A stretch of 12,573 nucleotides of DNA from Nitrospirae bacterium RBG_13_39_12 (GCA_001805125.1 MHEF01000080.1:8090-20662), one strand, 5' to 3'. Shown: positions 1 to 7,283, numbered from the stretch's first letter. Numbers and translations are program-made. Notes: a model not told the origin generated them from the sequence alone.

Positions 1-1064
1 AGGGTATGCAGTTTGACAGGGGATACATATCACCTTATTTCATAACCGACCCTGAAAGAATGGAGTGCATACTTGAAGATGTGTATATTCTTATCCATGA
101 AAAGAAGATTTCGAGCATGAAGGATCTTCTACCTATATTAGAGCAGATTGCAAAGATGGGGAGACCTTTATTAATTCTTGCAGAAGAAGTAGAAGGTGAG
201 GCACTCGCTACACTTGTTGTAAACAGACTCCGTGGAACACTTCAGGTATGTGCTGTTAAAGCCCCGGGGTTTGGTGAAAGACGCAAGGCGATGCTTGAAG
301 ATATTGCAGTCCTTACAGGCGGCACAATGATATCTGAAGACCTCGGTATAAAGCTTGAAAACATAAAGTTATCTGACCTCGGAAGGGCGAAGAAGATTAA
401 TATAGATAAAGAAAATACAACTATTGTTGAGGGTGCTGGGGAGACTGCAAAGATTCAGGGAAGGGTTAAACAAATAAAGGCACAGATAGAAGATACAACA
501 TCCGACTATGACAAAGAGAAACTCCAGGAAAGGCTTGCGAAAATTGTTGGAGGGGTTGCAGTAATCAATGTTGGTGCAGCAACAGAGACGGAAATGAAGG
601 AGAAGAAGGCACGGGTTGAAGATGCCCTCAACGCAACAAGAGCTGCTGTTGAAGAAGGTATCATACCTGGCGGAGGTGTTGCATTCCTCAGATGTTTACC
701 TGCGCTTAAAGTGCTAAAACTCGAAGCTGACCAGCAGATTGGTGTTGAGATAATTAAACGGGCACTTGAAGAGCCTATCAGACAGATAGTGAATAATGCT
801 GGGATTGAAGGATCAGTGATAGTCGAAAAAGTGAAACATTCAAAAGAGATCAACAACGGTTTTGATGCAGATAAAGAAGAGTATGTTGATATGATAAAAG
901 CAGGGATTATTGATCCAACAAAAGTTGCCAGGTATGCATTGCAGAATGCATCATCGGTCGCAGCGCTTATGTTGACTACCTCTGTAATGGTTACGGATAT
1001 TCCTGAGGAAGATAAGACTCCGAAGATGCCTGGTGGTCCTGGCGGCATGGAGGGAATGTACTAA
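1..1064 (+). CDS. groL: Chaperonin GroEL (Hsp60), C-terminal part; 5' end outside the window
   Basis: ATP-driven cytosolic folding chamber subunit that works with GroES. The reading frame is open from the first base, so the Met at position 6 is an internal residue equivalent to E. coli GroEL Met193, not a start. Visible parts are the apical domain (MQFDRGYISPYF onward), the VKAPGFGERRKAML segment, the AATETEMKEKKARVEDAL segment with the catalytic Asp matching E. coli D398 (fragment residue 206), and EEGIIPGGG leading back into the equatorial domain. The C-terminus is a short Gly/Met-rich tail (MPGGPGGMEGMY), as in other group I chaperonins, although it ends in Tyr. Length from Met193 fits a full-size protein of about 544 residues with no indel up to the catalytic Asp. 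groES would be expected just upstream, outside the window. Identification is near certain; the missing N-terminus is a window-edge effect. Confidence 0.98.
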   Translation, partial: GMQFDRGYISPYFITDPERMECILEDVYILIHEKKISSMKDLLPILEQIAKMGRPLLILAEEVEGEALATLVVNRLRGTLQVCAVKAPGFGERRKAMLEDIAVLTGGTMISEDLGIKLENIKLSDLGRAKKINIDKENTTIVEGAGETAKIQGRVKQIKAQIEDTTSDYDKEKLQERLAKIVGGVAVINVGAATETEMKEKKARVEDALNATRAAVEEGIIPGGGVAFLRCLPALKVLKLEADQQIGVEIIKRALEEPIRQIVNNAGIEGSVIVEKVKHSKEINNGFDADKEEYVDMIKAGIIDPTKVARYALQNASSVAALMLTTSVMVTDIPEEDKTPKMPGGPGGMEGMY

Positions 1065-1095
1065 AAAGGATTAGAGCAGACAGTTGGGTATTAGT

Positions 1096-1143
1096 AGATA
1101 AAAAAAGCAGGGGCAATTCATTGCGCCCCTGCTTTTTTTATCT
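1096..1143 (+). terminator. Intrinsic terminator after groEL
   Basis: Perfect 19-bp inverted repeat (1096-1114 pairs with 1125-1143) with a 10-base loop. The core is GCAGGGGC/GCCCCTGC flanked by seven A on the left and seven T on the right (1133-1139). It lies 32 bases after the groEL stop. The symmetrical A and T tracts mean it could stop transcription in both directions. It separates the chaperonin operon from the mltG cluster. Confidence 0.93.
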
Positions 1144-1262
1144 TAATCAATAAATTCAAAAATTGTAATTACGGATATGTTTCAAATAGAATTTTTTAAG
1201 TTTTGTATGCACAATCTGCGGCTAATTGACTACCAGCTATCAATTTTGTCATCCTAAAGACC

Positions 1263-2300
1263 ATGAAAAGAAATATTATTCTCATATTCGGTATCATAAT
1301 TTTATTGTCTTGTATTTATATTGCAGTTGAGCTCATTGTGCCGCTTCCTGTCGGTAGTAAAAACATAGAGATTCAGATACCGGACGGCTGTACCTTCAAG
1401 CAAGCGGGTGAGATTCTTTCAAAAGAAGGACTCATGCGCGACAAAAATTTATTTATATTTATTGGCAGGATAACTGGCCTGGATAGAAGAATAAGAGCCG
1501 GATACTATTCTATAACAGGATCAGTGAATCTACTTGACATCTTCAATATGTTCAAGAAGGGGCAGATAATAGAATATGAGATAACTATTCTTGAAGGAGA
1601 TTCGCTAAGGGAGATAAGTGAAAAGCTGTTAGGCAAAGGGATAATTGATAAGGAAGAATTTATGAAACTCTCATCAGATGAAGGTTTTTTATCGTTTTAT
1701 GATATTGATGCCCCGACCTTTGAAGGCTATCTCTATCCTGATACATATAAGATACCAAAGGGGACGGATCCTGAAGAAGTGATAGGCATGATGATAAATA
1801 AAATGCGGGAGAGTATTCCAACTGAATTATATGAAAGGGCATCAGAGATCGGGCTCTCAGAGAGACAGTTGCTGACCCTTGCATCGATTATCGAAAAAGA
1901 GGCAGTAACGGACAGGGAAAGACCTATAATCTCTGCTGTTTACCATAACAGACTTAAGAAAGGGATCAAGCTTCAGGCAGACCCAACTGCTATTTATGGA
2001 GTAAAAAGCTTCAAAGAAAAAATAACGGCAAAAGATGTCCGCAGAAAGACCAAATACAATACTTATGTAAAGAAAGGTCTTCCGCCAGGACCTATTGCAT
2101 CTCCAGGTTACAAATCAATTGTTGCGTCAGCGTATCCTTCAGATGTACCTTATCTGTACTTTGTGTCTAATAATGACGGTACACACCATTTTTCTGTTAC
2201 AGCAAAAGAACATGAAGCTGCTGTGAAAGAATACAGAAAAAAGAAAGAGATGGAGAAAAAACTGAATGAAAAAAACACTGAGGATGATGAGGAATCGTAG
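1263..2300 (+). CDS. mltG: Endolytic murein transglycosylase MltG (YceG-like)
   Basis: Inner-membrane lytic transglycosylase that cleaves nascent peptidoglycan strands and sets glycan-chain length. The 345 residues match the usual family size (about 340). An N-terminal membrane anchor lies at residues 4-26, followed by a periplasmic LysM-like region (about 37-105). The catalytic YceG domain includes FEGYLYPDTY (153-162), the LASIIEKEA motif whose Glu211 corresponds to the catalytic Glu of E. coli MltG, HNRLKKGIKLQADPTAIYG (228-246), LPPGPIASPG (273-282) and a conserved end with NNDGTHHFS. The C-terminal tail is short, highly charged and Lys/Glu-rich. The ATG at 1263 places the anchor at the very N-terminus, although no good Shine-Dalgarno precedes it. 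It is the first gene after the groEL terminator; I see no convincing promoter, so one must lie in 1144-1262. Its last 35 bases overlap ispG. Confidence 0.95.
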   Translation: MKRNIILIFGIIILLSCIYIAVELIVPLPVGSKNIEIQIPDGCTFKQAGEILSKEGLMRDKNLFIFIGRITGLDRRIRAGYYSITGSVNLLDIFNMFKKGQIIEYEITILEGDSLREISEKLLGKGIIDKEEFMKLSSDEGFLSFYDIDAPTFEGYLYPDTYKIPKGTDPEEVIGMMINKMRESIPTELYERASEIGLSERQLLTLASIIEKEAVTDRERPIISAVYHNRLKKGIKLQADPTAIYGVKSFKEKITAKDVRRKTKYNTYVKKGLPPGPIASPGYKSIVASAYPSDVPYLYFVSNNDGTHHFSVTAKEHEAAVKEYRKKKEMEKKLNEKNTEDDEES

Positions 2301-3336
2301 AAAAACAAGGACAATTTATGTAGGTAAAGTACCTATTGGGGGAGACAATCCTATTGTGGTTCAATCTATGACGAAAACAGATACGGCAAATATAAAATTA
2401 ACCACGAAACAGATTAAATCCCTCGAGGCGTCCGGATGCGAAATAATAAGACTTGCAGTGCCTGATATGAATTCAGTAAAGGCCATTGGAAAGATAAAAA
2501 GATCTATAAACATTCCCATGATAGCCGATATCCACTTTGACTGGAGACTTGCTCTTGGAGCTATAAAAGAGGGAGTTGATGGCCTAAGGATAAATCCCGG
2601 GAATATAGGTGCAAAGTGGAAAATAAAAGAGGTTGTTACTGCAGCAAAAGATGCAGGTGTCCCTATTAGGATAGGGGTGAATGCCGGATCGCTCGAGAAA
2701 GAGCTTCTCAGAAAATATGGACATCCTAACCCGGAGGCCCTTGTTGAGAGCGCAGAGAGAAATATACAAATACTTGAAGAACTTGATTTTACAAACATTA
2801 AAGTGTCCCTAAAGGCTTCTGAAGTATTGAAAACAGTCGAGGCATATGAGTTGTTTTCTAAAAGGTATGATTACCCTCTTCATTTAGGGGTATCAGAGGC
2901 CGGCCCTCCATCTCGAGGTATAGTAAAAAGTTCTGTTGGGATGGGAATATTACTATCAGAAGGAATTGGAGATACTATAAGAGTTTCTCTCACCGCAGAG
3001 CCAAAAGAAGAGGTGCGAGTTGCCTATGAGATACTCAAGGCTCTAAGGTTAAGAAAAAGAGGTGTAGATATTATATCTTGCCCTACATGTGGCAGGTGCA
3101 AGATTGATCTGAAAGGACTTGCAACAAAGGTGGATAACAGGCTGAAAAACATGGACAAGCATATAACAGTCGCTGTTATGGGATGTGTTGTGAACGGACC
3201 TGGAGAGGCAAGAGAAGCTGATTTTGGGATAGCAGGGGTGAAAGGCAGAGGGATTATCTTTAAAAAAGGCATGGTAGTAAAAAGAGTAAAGGAAGATGAG
3301 CTCCTTGATGCTTTGATAAAGGAAATAGAGATATAA
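2266..3336 (+). CDS. ispG: 4-hydroxy-3-methylbut-2-en-1-yl diphosphate synthase IspG (GcpE)
   Basis: Iron-sulfur enzyme of the MEP isoprenoid pathway that reduces methylerythritol 2,4-cyclodiphosphate to HMBPP. The N-terminal TIM-barrel opens with RRKTRTIYVGKVPIGG and VVQSMTKTDT; MIADIHFDW and GLRINPGNIG follow. The C-terminal 4Fe-4S domain carries CPTC (Cys272, Cys275) and MGCVVNGPGEA (Cys307, with Glu314 as the usual fourth ligand). An extra Cys278 is present. The length of 356 fits the short bacterial form. The start is uncertain. ATG 2266 has GGAG at 2252-2255 with 10-base spacing. Homologues usually begin just before RRKTR, which would favour ATG 2287 (or 2284), but GAGG at 2280-2283 is then only 3 bases away. 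Either start overlaps the end of mltG, so the two are probably translationally coupled. panC follows after one base. Confidence 0.97.
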   Translation: MKKTLRMMRNRRKTRTIYVGKVPIGGDNPIVVQSMTKTDTANIKLTTKQIKSLEASGCEIIRLAVPDMNSVKAIGKIKRSINIPMIADIHFDWRLALGAIKEGVDGLRINPGNIGAKWKIKEVVTAAKDAGVPIRIGVNAGSLEKELLRKYGHPNPEALVESAERNIQILEELDFTNIKVSLKASEVLKTVEAYELFSKRYDYPLHLGVSEAGPPSRGIVKSSVGMGILLSEGIGDTIRVSLTAEPKEEVRVAYEILKALRLRKRGVDIISCPTCGRCKIDLKGLATKVDNRLKNMDKHITVAVMGCVVNGPGEAREADFGIAGVKGRGIIFKKGMVVKRVKEDELLDALIKEIEI

Positions 3337-3337
3337 A

Positions 3338-4198
3338 ATGGAGATAATTCGAATACCTCGCATAATGCAAGATACGTCTGATGATTATGTTTTGCGTGGG
3401 AGGAAAATAGGGTTTGTACCAACAATGGGCGCACTTCATGAAGGTCATCTCAGCTTAGTCAGAAGAGCAAAACAAGAGAATGACATAATCATAGTGAGTA
3501 TATTTGTAAATCCAATACAGTTTGGACATTCAGAAGATTTTTATAAGTATCCGAGAGACATAGAAGGTGACAATGAGAAGCTTCAAAGAGAAGAGGTGGA
3601 TATAATCTTCATGCCAGAAATATCTTCGATGTATCCTGAGGGATTTTTGACCCATGTGAAAGTTGAGAAGATTTCGGAAAGACTTTGTGGCGCAATCAGG
3701 CCAGACCATTTTAAAGGTGTTGCAACAGTAGTAACAAAGCTCTTCAATATTGTAAAACCCGATAGGGCATATTTTGGACAAAAGGATTATCAACAGACTG
3801 TAGTTGTCAACCAGGTTGTTAAAGACCTTGATATGGACGTAGAGATAATAGTATGTCCAACAATAAGAGAGCGGGATGGGCTTGCAATGAGTTCAAGAAA
3901 TGCCTACCTGGATAAAAGCCAGAGAGAGGCGTCGATAGTTATTTACAAGTGTCTTATTGAGGCTTCAGAGCTGATAAAATCTGGTATAATAGACGCAGGC
4001 TATATTAAAAAAATAATGCACGAGAGACTCCTTAAAGAACCTGCGGTGTCAGGGATTGATTATGCCGGAGTTTATGACCATACTACTTTTAATGAATTAT
4101 CCGAGATAAATGGTGATTTGTTACTTGCAGTTGCAGTAAAGATCGGGGAGACAAGGCTTATAGATAACATCTTGATAAACGTAAAAAGGAAAAGGTAA
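3338..4198 (+). CDS. panC: Pantothenate synthetase PanC
   Basis: Cytosolic enzyme that joins pantoate and beta-alanine with ATP to give pantothenate, the precursor of coenzyme A. The 286 residues match the family (E. coli 283). Signatures include PTMGALHEGH (28-37, with the HxGH-type nucleotidyl-transfer motif), SIFVNPIQFG (54-63), RPDHFKGVATVVTKLFN, YFGQKDYQQ (145-153) and RERDGLAMSSRN (177-188, KMSKS-like loop), ending with GETRLIDN. The ATG lies one base after the ispG stop, so it shares the ispG transcript; GAG at 3328-3330 may serve as a weak ribosome site. No panB or panD is in the window. Confidence 0.97.
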   Translation: MEIIRIPRIMQDTSDDYVLRGRKIGFVPTMGALHEGHLSLVRRAKQENDIIIVSIFVNPIQFGHSEDFYKYPRDIEGDNEKLQREEVDIIFMPEISSMYPEGFLTHVKVEKISERLCGAIRPDHFKGVATVVTKLFNIVKPDRAYFGQKDYQQTVVVNQVVKDLDMDVEIIVCPTIRERDGLAMSSRNAYLDKSQREASIVIYKCLIEASELIKSGIIDAGYIKKIMHERLLKEPAVSGIDYAGVYDHTTFNELSEINGDLLLAVAVKIGETRLIDNILINVKRKR

Positions 4199-4203
4199 CC
4201 AGA

Positions 4204-4542
4204 ATGCTACAAAGGGTACATATACAGATACTTGACAACCCGATGGAAGGTATCCTCTTTGATAATGATGCTTCCGAGGTGAGCGGGCCTAATAAAGTGC
4301 TTACAGATGAGCTTACTAAAGAGATGAATTATTCGTATCCTTCTGTTGTGTTTGTTGAGTATATAGACCTTTTCATGGACGGAGAAGAAGAATTTGACGA
4401 TATACGGGAACTTTTAAGACTTGGAGCGGTAAATACCCCGATTGTGTTAATAAATGGGATGTTAAAGATACACGGTGGTATCCCTGCTTTAGTAATTAGA
4501 AAAGAGGTGGAAAAATTGTTGTCCTCAGGCCCTGTTCATTAA
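4204..4542 (+). CDS. Unknown 112-aa protein, thioredoxin-like fold without cysteines
   Basis: I do not recognise a named gene. The ATG follows the panC stop by 5 bases with AAGG at 4192-4195, so it is very probably the last gene of the mltG-ispG-panC transcript. The layout suggests a small thioredoxin fold: an N-terminal strand (VHIQILD), a helix around residues 31-42, a strand (SVVFVEYIDL), a helix (DDIRELLRLGA), then NTPIVLINGMLKIHGG resembling the cis-proline, strand and glycine of thioredoxin-like proteins, and a final helix (IRKEVEKLL). The middle (YPSVVFVEYID) also recalls YuzD/DUF1462-type proteins. There is no cysteine at all, so it cannot act as a thiol oxidoreductase. The sequence is acidic. 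The fold call is inference from pattern only; that the gene is real is much surer. Confidence 0.85.
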   Translation: MLQRVHIQILDNPMEGILFDNDASEVSGPNKVLTDELTKEMNYSYPSVVFVEYIDLFMDGEEEFDDIRELLRLGAVNTPIVLINGMLKIHGGIPALVIRKEVEKLLSSGPVH

Positions 4543-4634
4543 CCCGAATAATGCAGACATTGCTTTCTCCTCGGCGAAAAGGTATCAATCCCGATAGATA
4601 TCGGGACATTATTCAATATGCATTATTTGGGTTA
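4540..4634. repeat. Nested inverted repeat between converging genes
   Basis: The outer arms are TAACCCGAATAATGCA (4540-4555) and TGCATTATTTGGGTTA (4619-4634), complementary over 16 bases with one G-T position. Inside sits a perfect 7-bp hairpin, TCCCGAT-AGAT-ATCGGGA (4589-4606). The left arm begins with the TAA stop of the preceding gene. It may form a cruciform or transcript hairpin that ends both converging transcripts, but no T-run directly follows either arm, so it is not a classical terminator. A small dispersed repeat element is an alternative. Confidence 0.75.
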
Positions 4635-4656
4635 ATTCTTCGTTCTAGTCTTTTTC

Positions 4657-6528
4657 TTACTTTTTAAACATCAGTTTCTTTACTGTTGGAAACAGTCCCA
4701 GGTCTGTGTGAGGCAGAAAAAGGGCGGATAAGTATTCGTCCATAAAACTTCTTGATACAGAAAGCTCAATATTTGTCATCTTTGAGGCAATAATTCCAGC
4801 CTCTTTCCGAAGGCGCTTAGAGAGAAGACATAAGTATGCACCTGTAATTGACGCATTCCCGAGAAAAGAGAACCTTTCCTTGGGAAGATCAGGTAGCATT
4901 CCTAAAATGATGGCCTTATCAATATCAATGTAGTTTCCGAAACCTCCTGCAATATAAACCTTTTCTATTGCATCCATGTCAAGATTTACTTCCTTTAAAA
5001 GAAGTGAAACACCGGCATATATTGCAGCTTTTGCCCTCAGAATATTCTCTATATCAACCTCACTGAGGACGATATCCCTTCCATTACTGCTTGAAACCAG
5101 AAACTCGGGACCTTCTATGCCATCCTTTATCCTGTTGCTCTTGACCTCTCTGGCAAATTTGCCCTTTTGGTCTATTATACCAATTAAAAACATCTCTGAG
5201 ATGGCGTCTATCATACCGGATCCGCATATACCCATAGGTTCCCCATCACCGATTACATTAAATGTCGGTTCAAATGTCTCGGGATTTATCTTGACAGACT
5301 CAATAGCTCCTTCTGTTGCCCTCATGCCATGTTTTATACCACTTCCTTCAAAACAAGGGCCTGCGGAACATGCAGCAGTAACAAGCCACTCTTTGTTACC
5401 AATTACAATTTCCCCGTTTGTACCAATGTCCATAAATAGAGCTATCTCGCTGTTTCTGTGCATTTTTGAAGCAAGAATACCTGAAACAATGTCTCCTCCA
5501 ACGTAGCTCGCAACACATGGGAATGTATATATGGGAGCCAAGGGGTTAGTCTTAAGCCTTGCAAACTCTGCTCTCCATCTTGGGAGAAAATTAACTGTTG
5601 GAACATAAGGTTCTTCTCTGATAAAGGCAGGGTTAAGGCCCCAGAATATATGGGTCATGGTTGTATTTCCTGCTAAAACAACTGATTCAATATCCTCTAT
5701 CCGTATATTATGCCTTTCCTCAAGGGGAACCAATAGGTTGTTTATGTCAGAAATCACCGATTCCCTCAGTTCTTCGAGCCCTCCACTTTCAGTAGCATAG
5801 ACAATACGGGTGATAACATCATCTCCATACCGCATCTGGGAGTTATATGTAGAGCCAACATCAATAAGCCGTCCGTCTTTAAGATTCACAAGATATACAA
5901 CCAAAGTGGTTGTGCCTATGTCTACTGCAAGTCCATATCTTTGTTTTTCTTTTTCAGCAGGTGAGATATAGACAACATCATTGCCGACTGTATACCCGAA
6001 GGTTATTTTCCATCCTGCGTCTCTAAGAACATTCGAAATGGATGCGACGAATCTATGGATGAACCTTATGCCTATTAAATGTTTTTCTTCCAGTGCCCTT
6101 CTGAGTCTTTCAAGGTCACTTGTGTTGTCATTGATTGTTGGGGGAGAAATATCTAGTGTAATCTGCTTTACAATTGGAGATATAGCAGCATCGAAAGAGT
6201 GAAAGAGTTCAAGAATATCCTGTGATTTTGACAGTGCTATTTTGTCTCCAACAATGAGCCGTGATTCCTTTGGGATGTCAATGATGACATCTTCCAATGG
6301 GAATGTCTGGCATGCAAGCGCTATACCTGAATCTGTTTCACGTGTGTCAAGTTTTCCCGTGGATTCAGTCCTGTATTTTCCTTCAAGAATCTTGATGCGG
6401 CATTTACCACATATACCTTTCCCACCGCATGAAGAAACAAGGTATATATTCTGCCTTTTTAATGCCTGTTGCAGACTTTCACCATCTGTTATATTGAGAA
6501 TCTTACCTGTTGATAATTTAATATGCAT
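4657..6528 (-). CDS. RACo-type ASKHA ATPase with N-terminal 2Fe-2S ferredoxin domain (DUF4445 family)
   Basis: A 623-residue protein of the family of reductive activators of corrinoid proteins, which use ATP and a 2Fe-2S electron donor to return inactive Co(II) corrinoid to Co(I). The plant-type ferredoxin domain at the N-terminus has Cys34, Cys40, Cys43 and Cys73 (C-x5-C-x2-C-x29-C). A linker and middle domain run to about 195. The actin-like ATPase region carries AVDIGTTTLVVY (201-212, phosphate loop), AGNTTM (286-291), FMDIGTNGEIV (365-375), SAGPCFEGSGIKHGM (388-402) and YIAGGFGNY (525-533). The length is typical of the family. The gene stands alone and faces the mltG cluster; no methyltransferase, corrinoid protein or CO dehydrogenase gene is adjacent, so its partner is unknown. 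Family members also accompany methanol or methylamine-type methyltransferases. The translation signal upstream of ATG 6528 is weak. Confidence 0.93.
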   Translation of the reverse strand: MHIKLSTGKILNITDGESLQQALKRQNIYLVSSCGGKGICGKCRIKILEGKYRTESTGKLDTRETDSGIALACQTFPLEDVIIDIPKESRLIVGDKIALSKSQDILELFHSFDAAISPIVKQITLDISPPTINDNTSDLERLRRALEEKHLIGIRFIHRFVASISNVLRDAGWKITFGYTVGNDVVYISPAEKEKQRYGLAVDIGTTTLVVYLVNLKDGRLIDVGSTYNSQMRYGDDVITRIVYATESGGLEELRESVISDINNLLVPLEERHNIRIEDIESVVLAGNTTMTHIFWGLNPAFIREEPYVPTVNFLPRWRAEFARLKTNPLAPIYTFPCVASYVGGDIVSGILASKMHRNSEIALFMDIGTNGEIVIGNKEWLVTAACSAGPCFEGSGIKHGMRATEGAIESVKINPETFEPTFNVIGDGEPMGICGSGMIDAISEMFLIGIIDQKGKFAREVKSNRIKDGIEGPEFLVSSSNGRDIVLSEVDIENILRAKAAIYAGVSLLLKEVNLDMDAIEKVYIAGGFGNYIDIDKAIILGMLPDLPKERFSFLGNASITGAYLCLLSKRLRKEAGIIASKMTNIELSVSRSFMDEYLSALFLPHTDLGLFPTVKKLMFKK

Positions 6529-6663
6529 TTTTATCTCTCATCATAATATGTATCAATAAATACAATATTACTTTTATTAAATAATTCAGCATGAATCAGC
6601 AGCATTTTCAATTGACCTATTCTATCATAATAGGACCATACTTACCGCACGGTAAATATTTTT

Positions 6664-6699
6664 TGTTTATACAAAAAATTATGTAATGACATGTAAACA
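6664..6699. promoter_or_regulatory. Putative operator half-sites around the -35
   Basis: TGTTTA (6664-6669) and TAAACA (6694-6699) form an inverted pair flanking the -35 box; the right half sits in the promoter spacer. The same pair recurs with closer spacing at 6754-6770. A repressor could bind both sites across the promoter. This is inferred from symmetry and position only; the AT-rich context raises the chance of coincidence. Confidence 0.4.
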
Positions 6700-6714
6700 A
6701 TTTTTTGATATAAT
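6686..6714 (+). promoter_or_regulatory. Sigma70-type promoter for the YXWGXW-repeat gene
   Basis: ATGACA (6686-6691, five of six matches to TTGACA) is separated by exactly 17 bases from TATAAT (6709-6714, a perfect -10). The -10 is preceded by TG plus one base (6706-6708), an extended -10 element. Transcription would start near 6721 and leave a 5' leader of roughly 125 bases before the ATG at 6846. Confidence 0.75.
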
Positions 6715-6753
6715 TTTTTAAATTATATCTGCAAATCTCTTTGAATAAATAAT

Positions 6754-6770
6754 TGTTTATAAAGTAAACA
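6754..6770. promoter_or_regulatory. Putative operator TGTTTA-N5-TAAACA in the leader
   Basis: A perfect 6-bp inverted repeat with a 5-base spacer, about 33 bases after the predicted transcription start of the YXWGXW-repeat gene. It repeats the half-sites seen at 6664-6699. Candidate regulator site or short leader hairpin. Confidence 0.4.
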
Positions 6771-6845
6771 AAAAATGTGATATTGGAATGAAAACATAAA
6801 AAATATTATTCGTTAAAAGCTTTGCAAAAAGAAAAGGGGGATATT

Positions 6846-7283
6846 ATGAAAAGAATCATATGTACAGCAATTTTATGTTTATCATTACTTGTCTTTTTAA
6901 GTGGGTATGCTTTAGCGTTGCCATCTGCACCTCCCCCACCTGGCAAATATTGGGTAGAGATTGGCGGAGAATGGATATTAGTCGTTGCCCCTCCAGGAGA
7001 TGGTCCTTACATCTGGAGAAATGGAAAGTGGCTTATAGACCCGGCAAATCCGCCACATGGTTCCGAATGGATACCAGGACATTGGTCTGCAAATGGATGG
7101 GTGTCCGGCCACTGGAAGGTTGTGCCATCACCAGGTGAAGGCACTAACTGGGTCCCGGGCCACTGGCGGGGGAATAGATGGATTCCGGGCCACTGGGCAG
7201 GCTCACCAACTCCTGGAAAACATTGGGTACCCGGACATCGTGGGCAAGGCGGACGCTGGATTCCAGGGCATTGGGTGAAATAA
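6846..7283 (+). CDS. Exported YXWGXW-repeat protein (W-[IV]-P-G-H-W repeats)
   Basis: A 145-residue protein with a clear Sec signal peptide (MKRIICTAILCLSLLVFLSG, likely cleaved after ALA at residue 24), so the mature form is periplasmic or surface exposed. It lacks a lipobox Cys. The mature part starts Pro-rich (SAPPPPGKYW) and ends in six copies of W-[IVx]-[PS]-G-H-[WR] between residues 75 and 143, separated by alternating short and long Gly/Pro-rich linkers. One copy reads WVSGHW and one WVPGHR. This pattern resembles the YXWGXW repeat family, whose function is not established. The ATG at 6846 is preferred over the in-frame one at 6822 because AAGGGGG (6834-6840) lies 5 bases before it and the signal peptide then begins at residue 1. 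It has its own strong promoter and no operon partner. His and Trp richness could allow metal or carbohydrate binding, but that is speculation. Confidence 0.88.
   Translation: MKRIICTAILCLSLLVFLSGYALALPSAPPPPGKYWVEIGGEWILVVAPPGDGPYIWRNGKWLIDPANPPHGSEWIPGHWSANGWVSGHWKVVPSPGEGTNWVPGHWRGNRWIPGHWAGSPTPGKHWVPGHRGQGGRWIPGHWVK
7068..7274 (+). repeat. Coding repeat array of the W-x-P-G-H-W units
   Basis: Six degenerate copies of an 18-base unit encoding Trp-Ile/Val-Pro-Gly-His-Trp. The DNA copies differ at synonymous positions (for example CCAGGACATTGG against CCGGGCCACTGG), so the array has diverged while the protein motif is kept. This points to selection on the protein rather than recent slippage. 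Confidence 0.8.

Larger units (their letters stand above)
6529..6845. other. AT-rich divergent intergenic control region
   Basis: This region lies between the leftward RACo-like gene and the rightward YXWGXW-repeat gene. It holds several short palindromes: CCTATT/AATAGG (6616-6621 and 6629-6634), TTACCG-CA-CGGTAA (6642-6655), and a 7-bp repeat of TTTTTTG with CAAAAAA (6659-6665 and 6672-6678). The promoter and TGTTTA/TAAACA pairs are listed separately. The palindrome density suggests regulator binding. I find no gene or RNA here. Confidence 0.7.

Noticed and set aside
506..1048. Long open frame on the minus strand opposite groEL
   Set aside because: Its sequence is the shadow of the unmistakable GroEL frame, with no ribosome site and no recognisable protein features.
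1226..1260. TTGACT as a -35 for mltG
   Set aside because: No acceptable -10 lies 16 to 19 bases downstream.
4976..5506. Open frame of 176 codons on the plus strand inside the RACo-like gene
   Set aside because: Antisense to a gene with complete family motifs; its composition is low-complexity Ser/Pro/Ile-rich as expected of a shadow.
7068..7274. Possible CRISPR-like or tandem DNA repeat
   Set aside because: Units are coding, irregularly spaced and diverged at DNA level, so this is a protein repeat.
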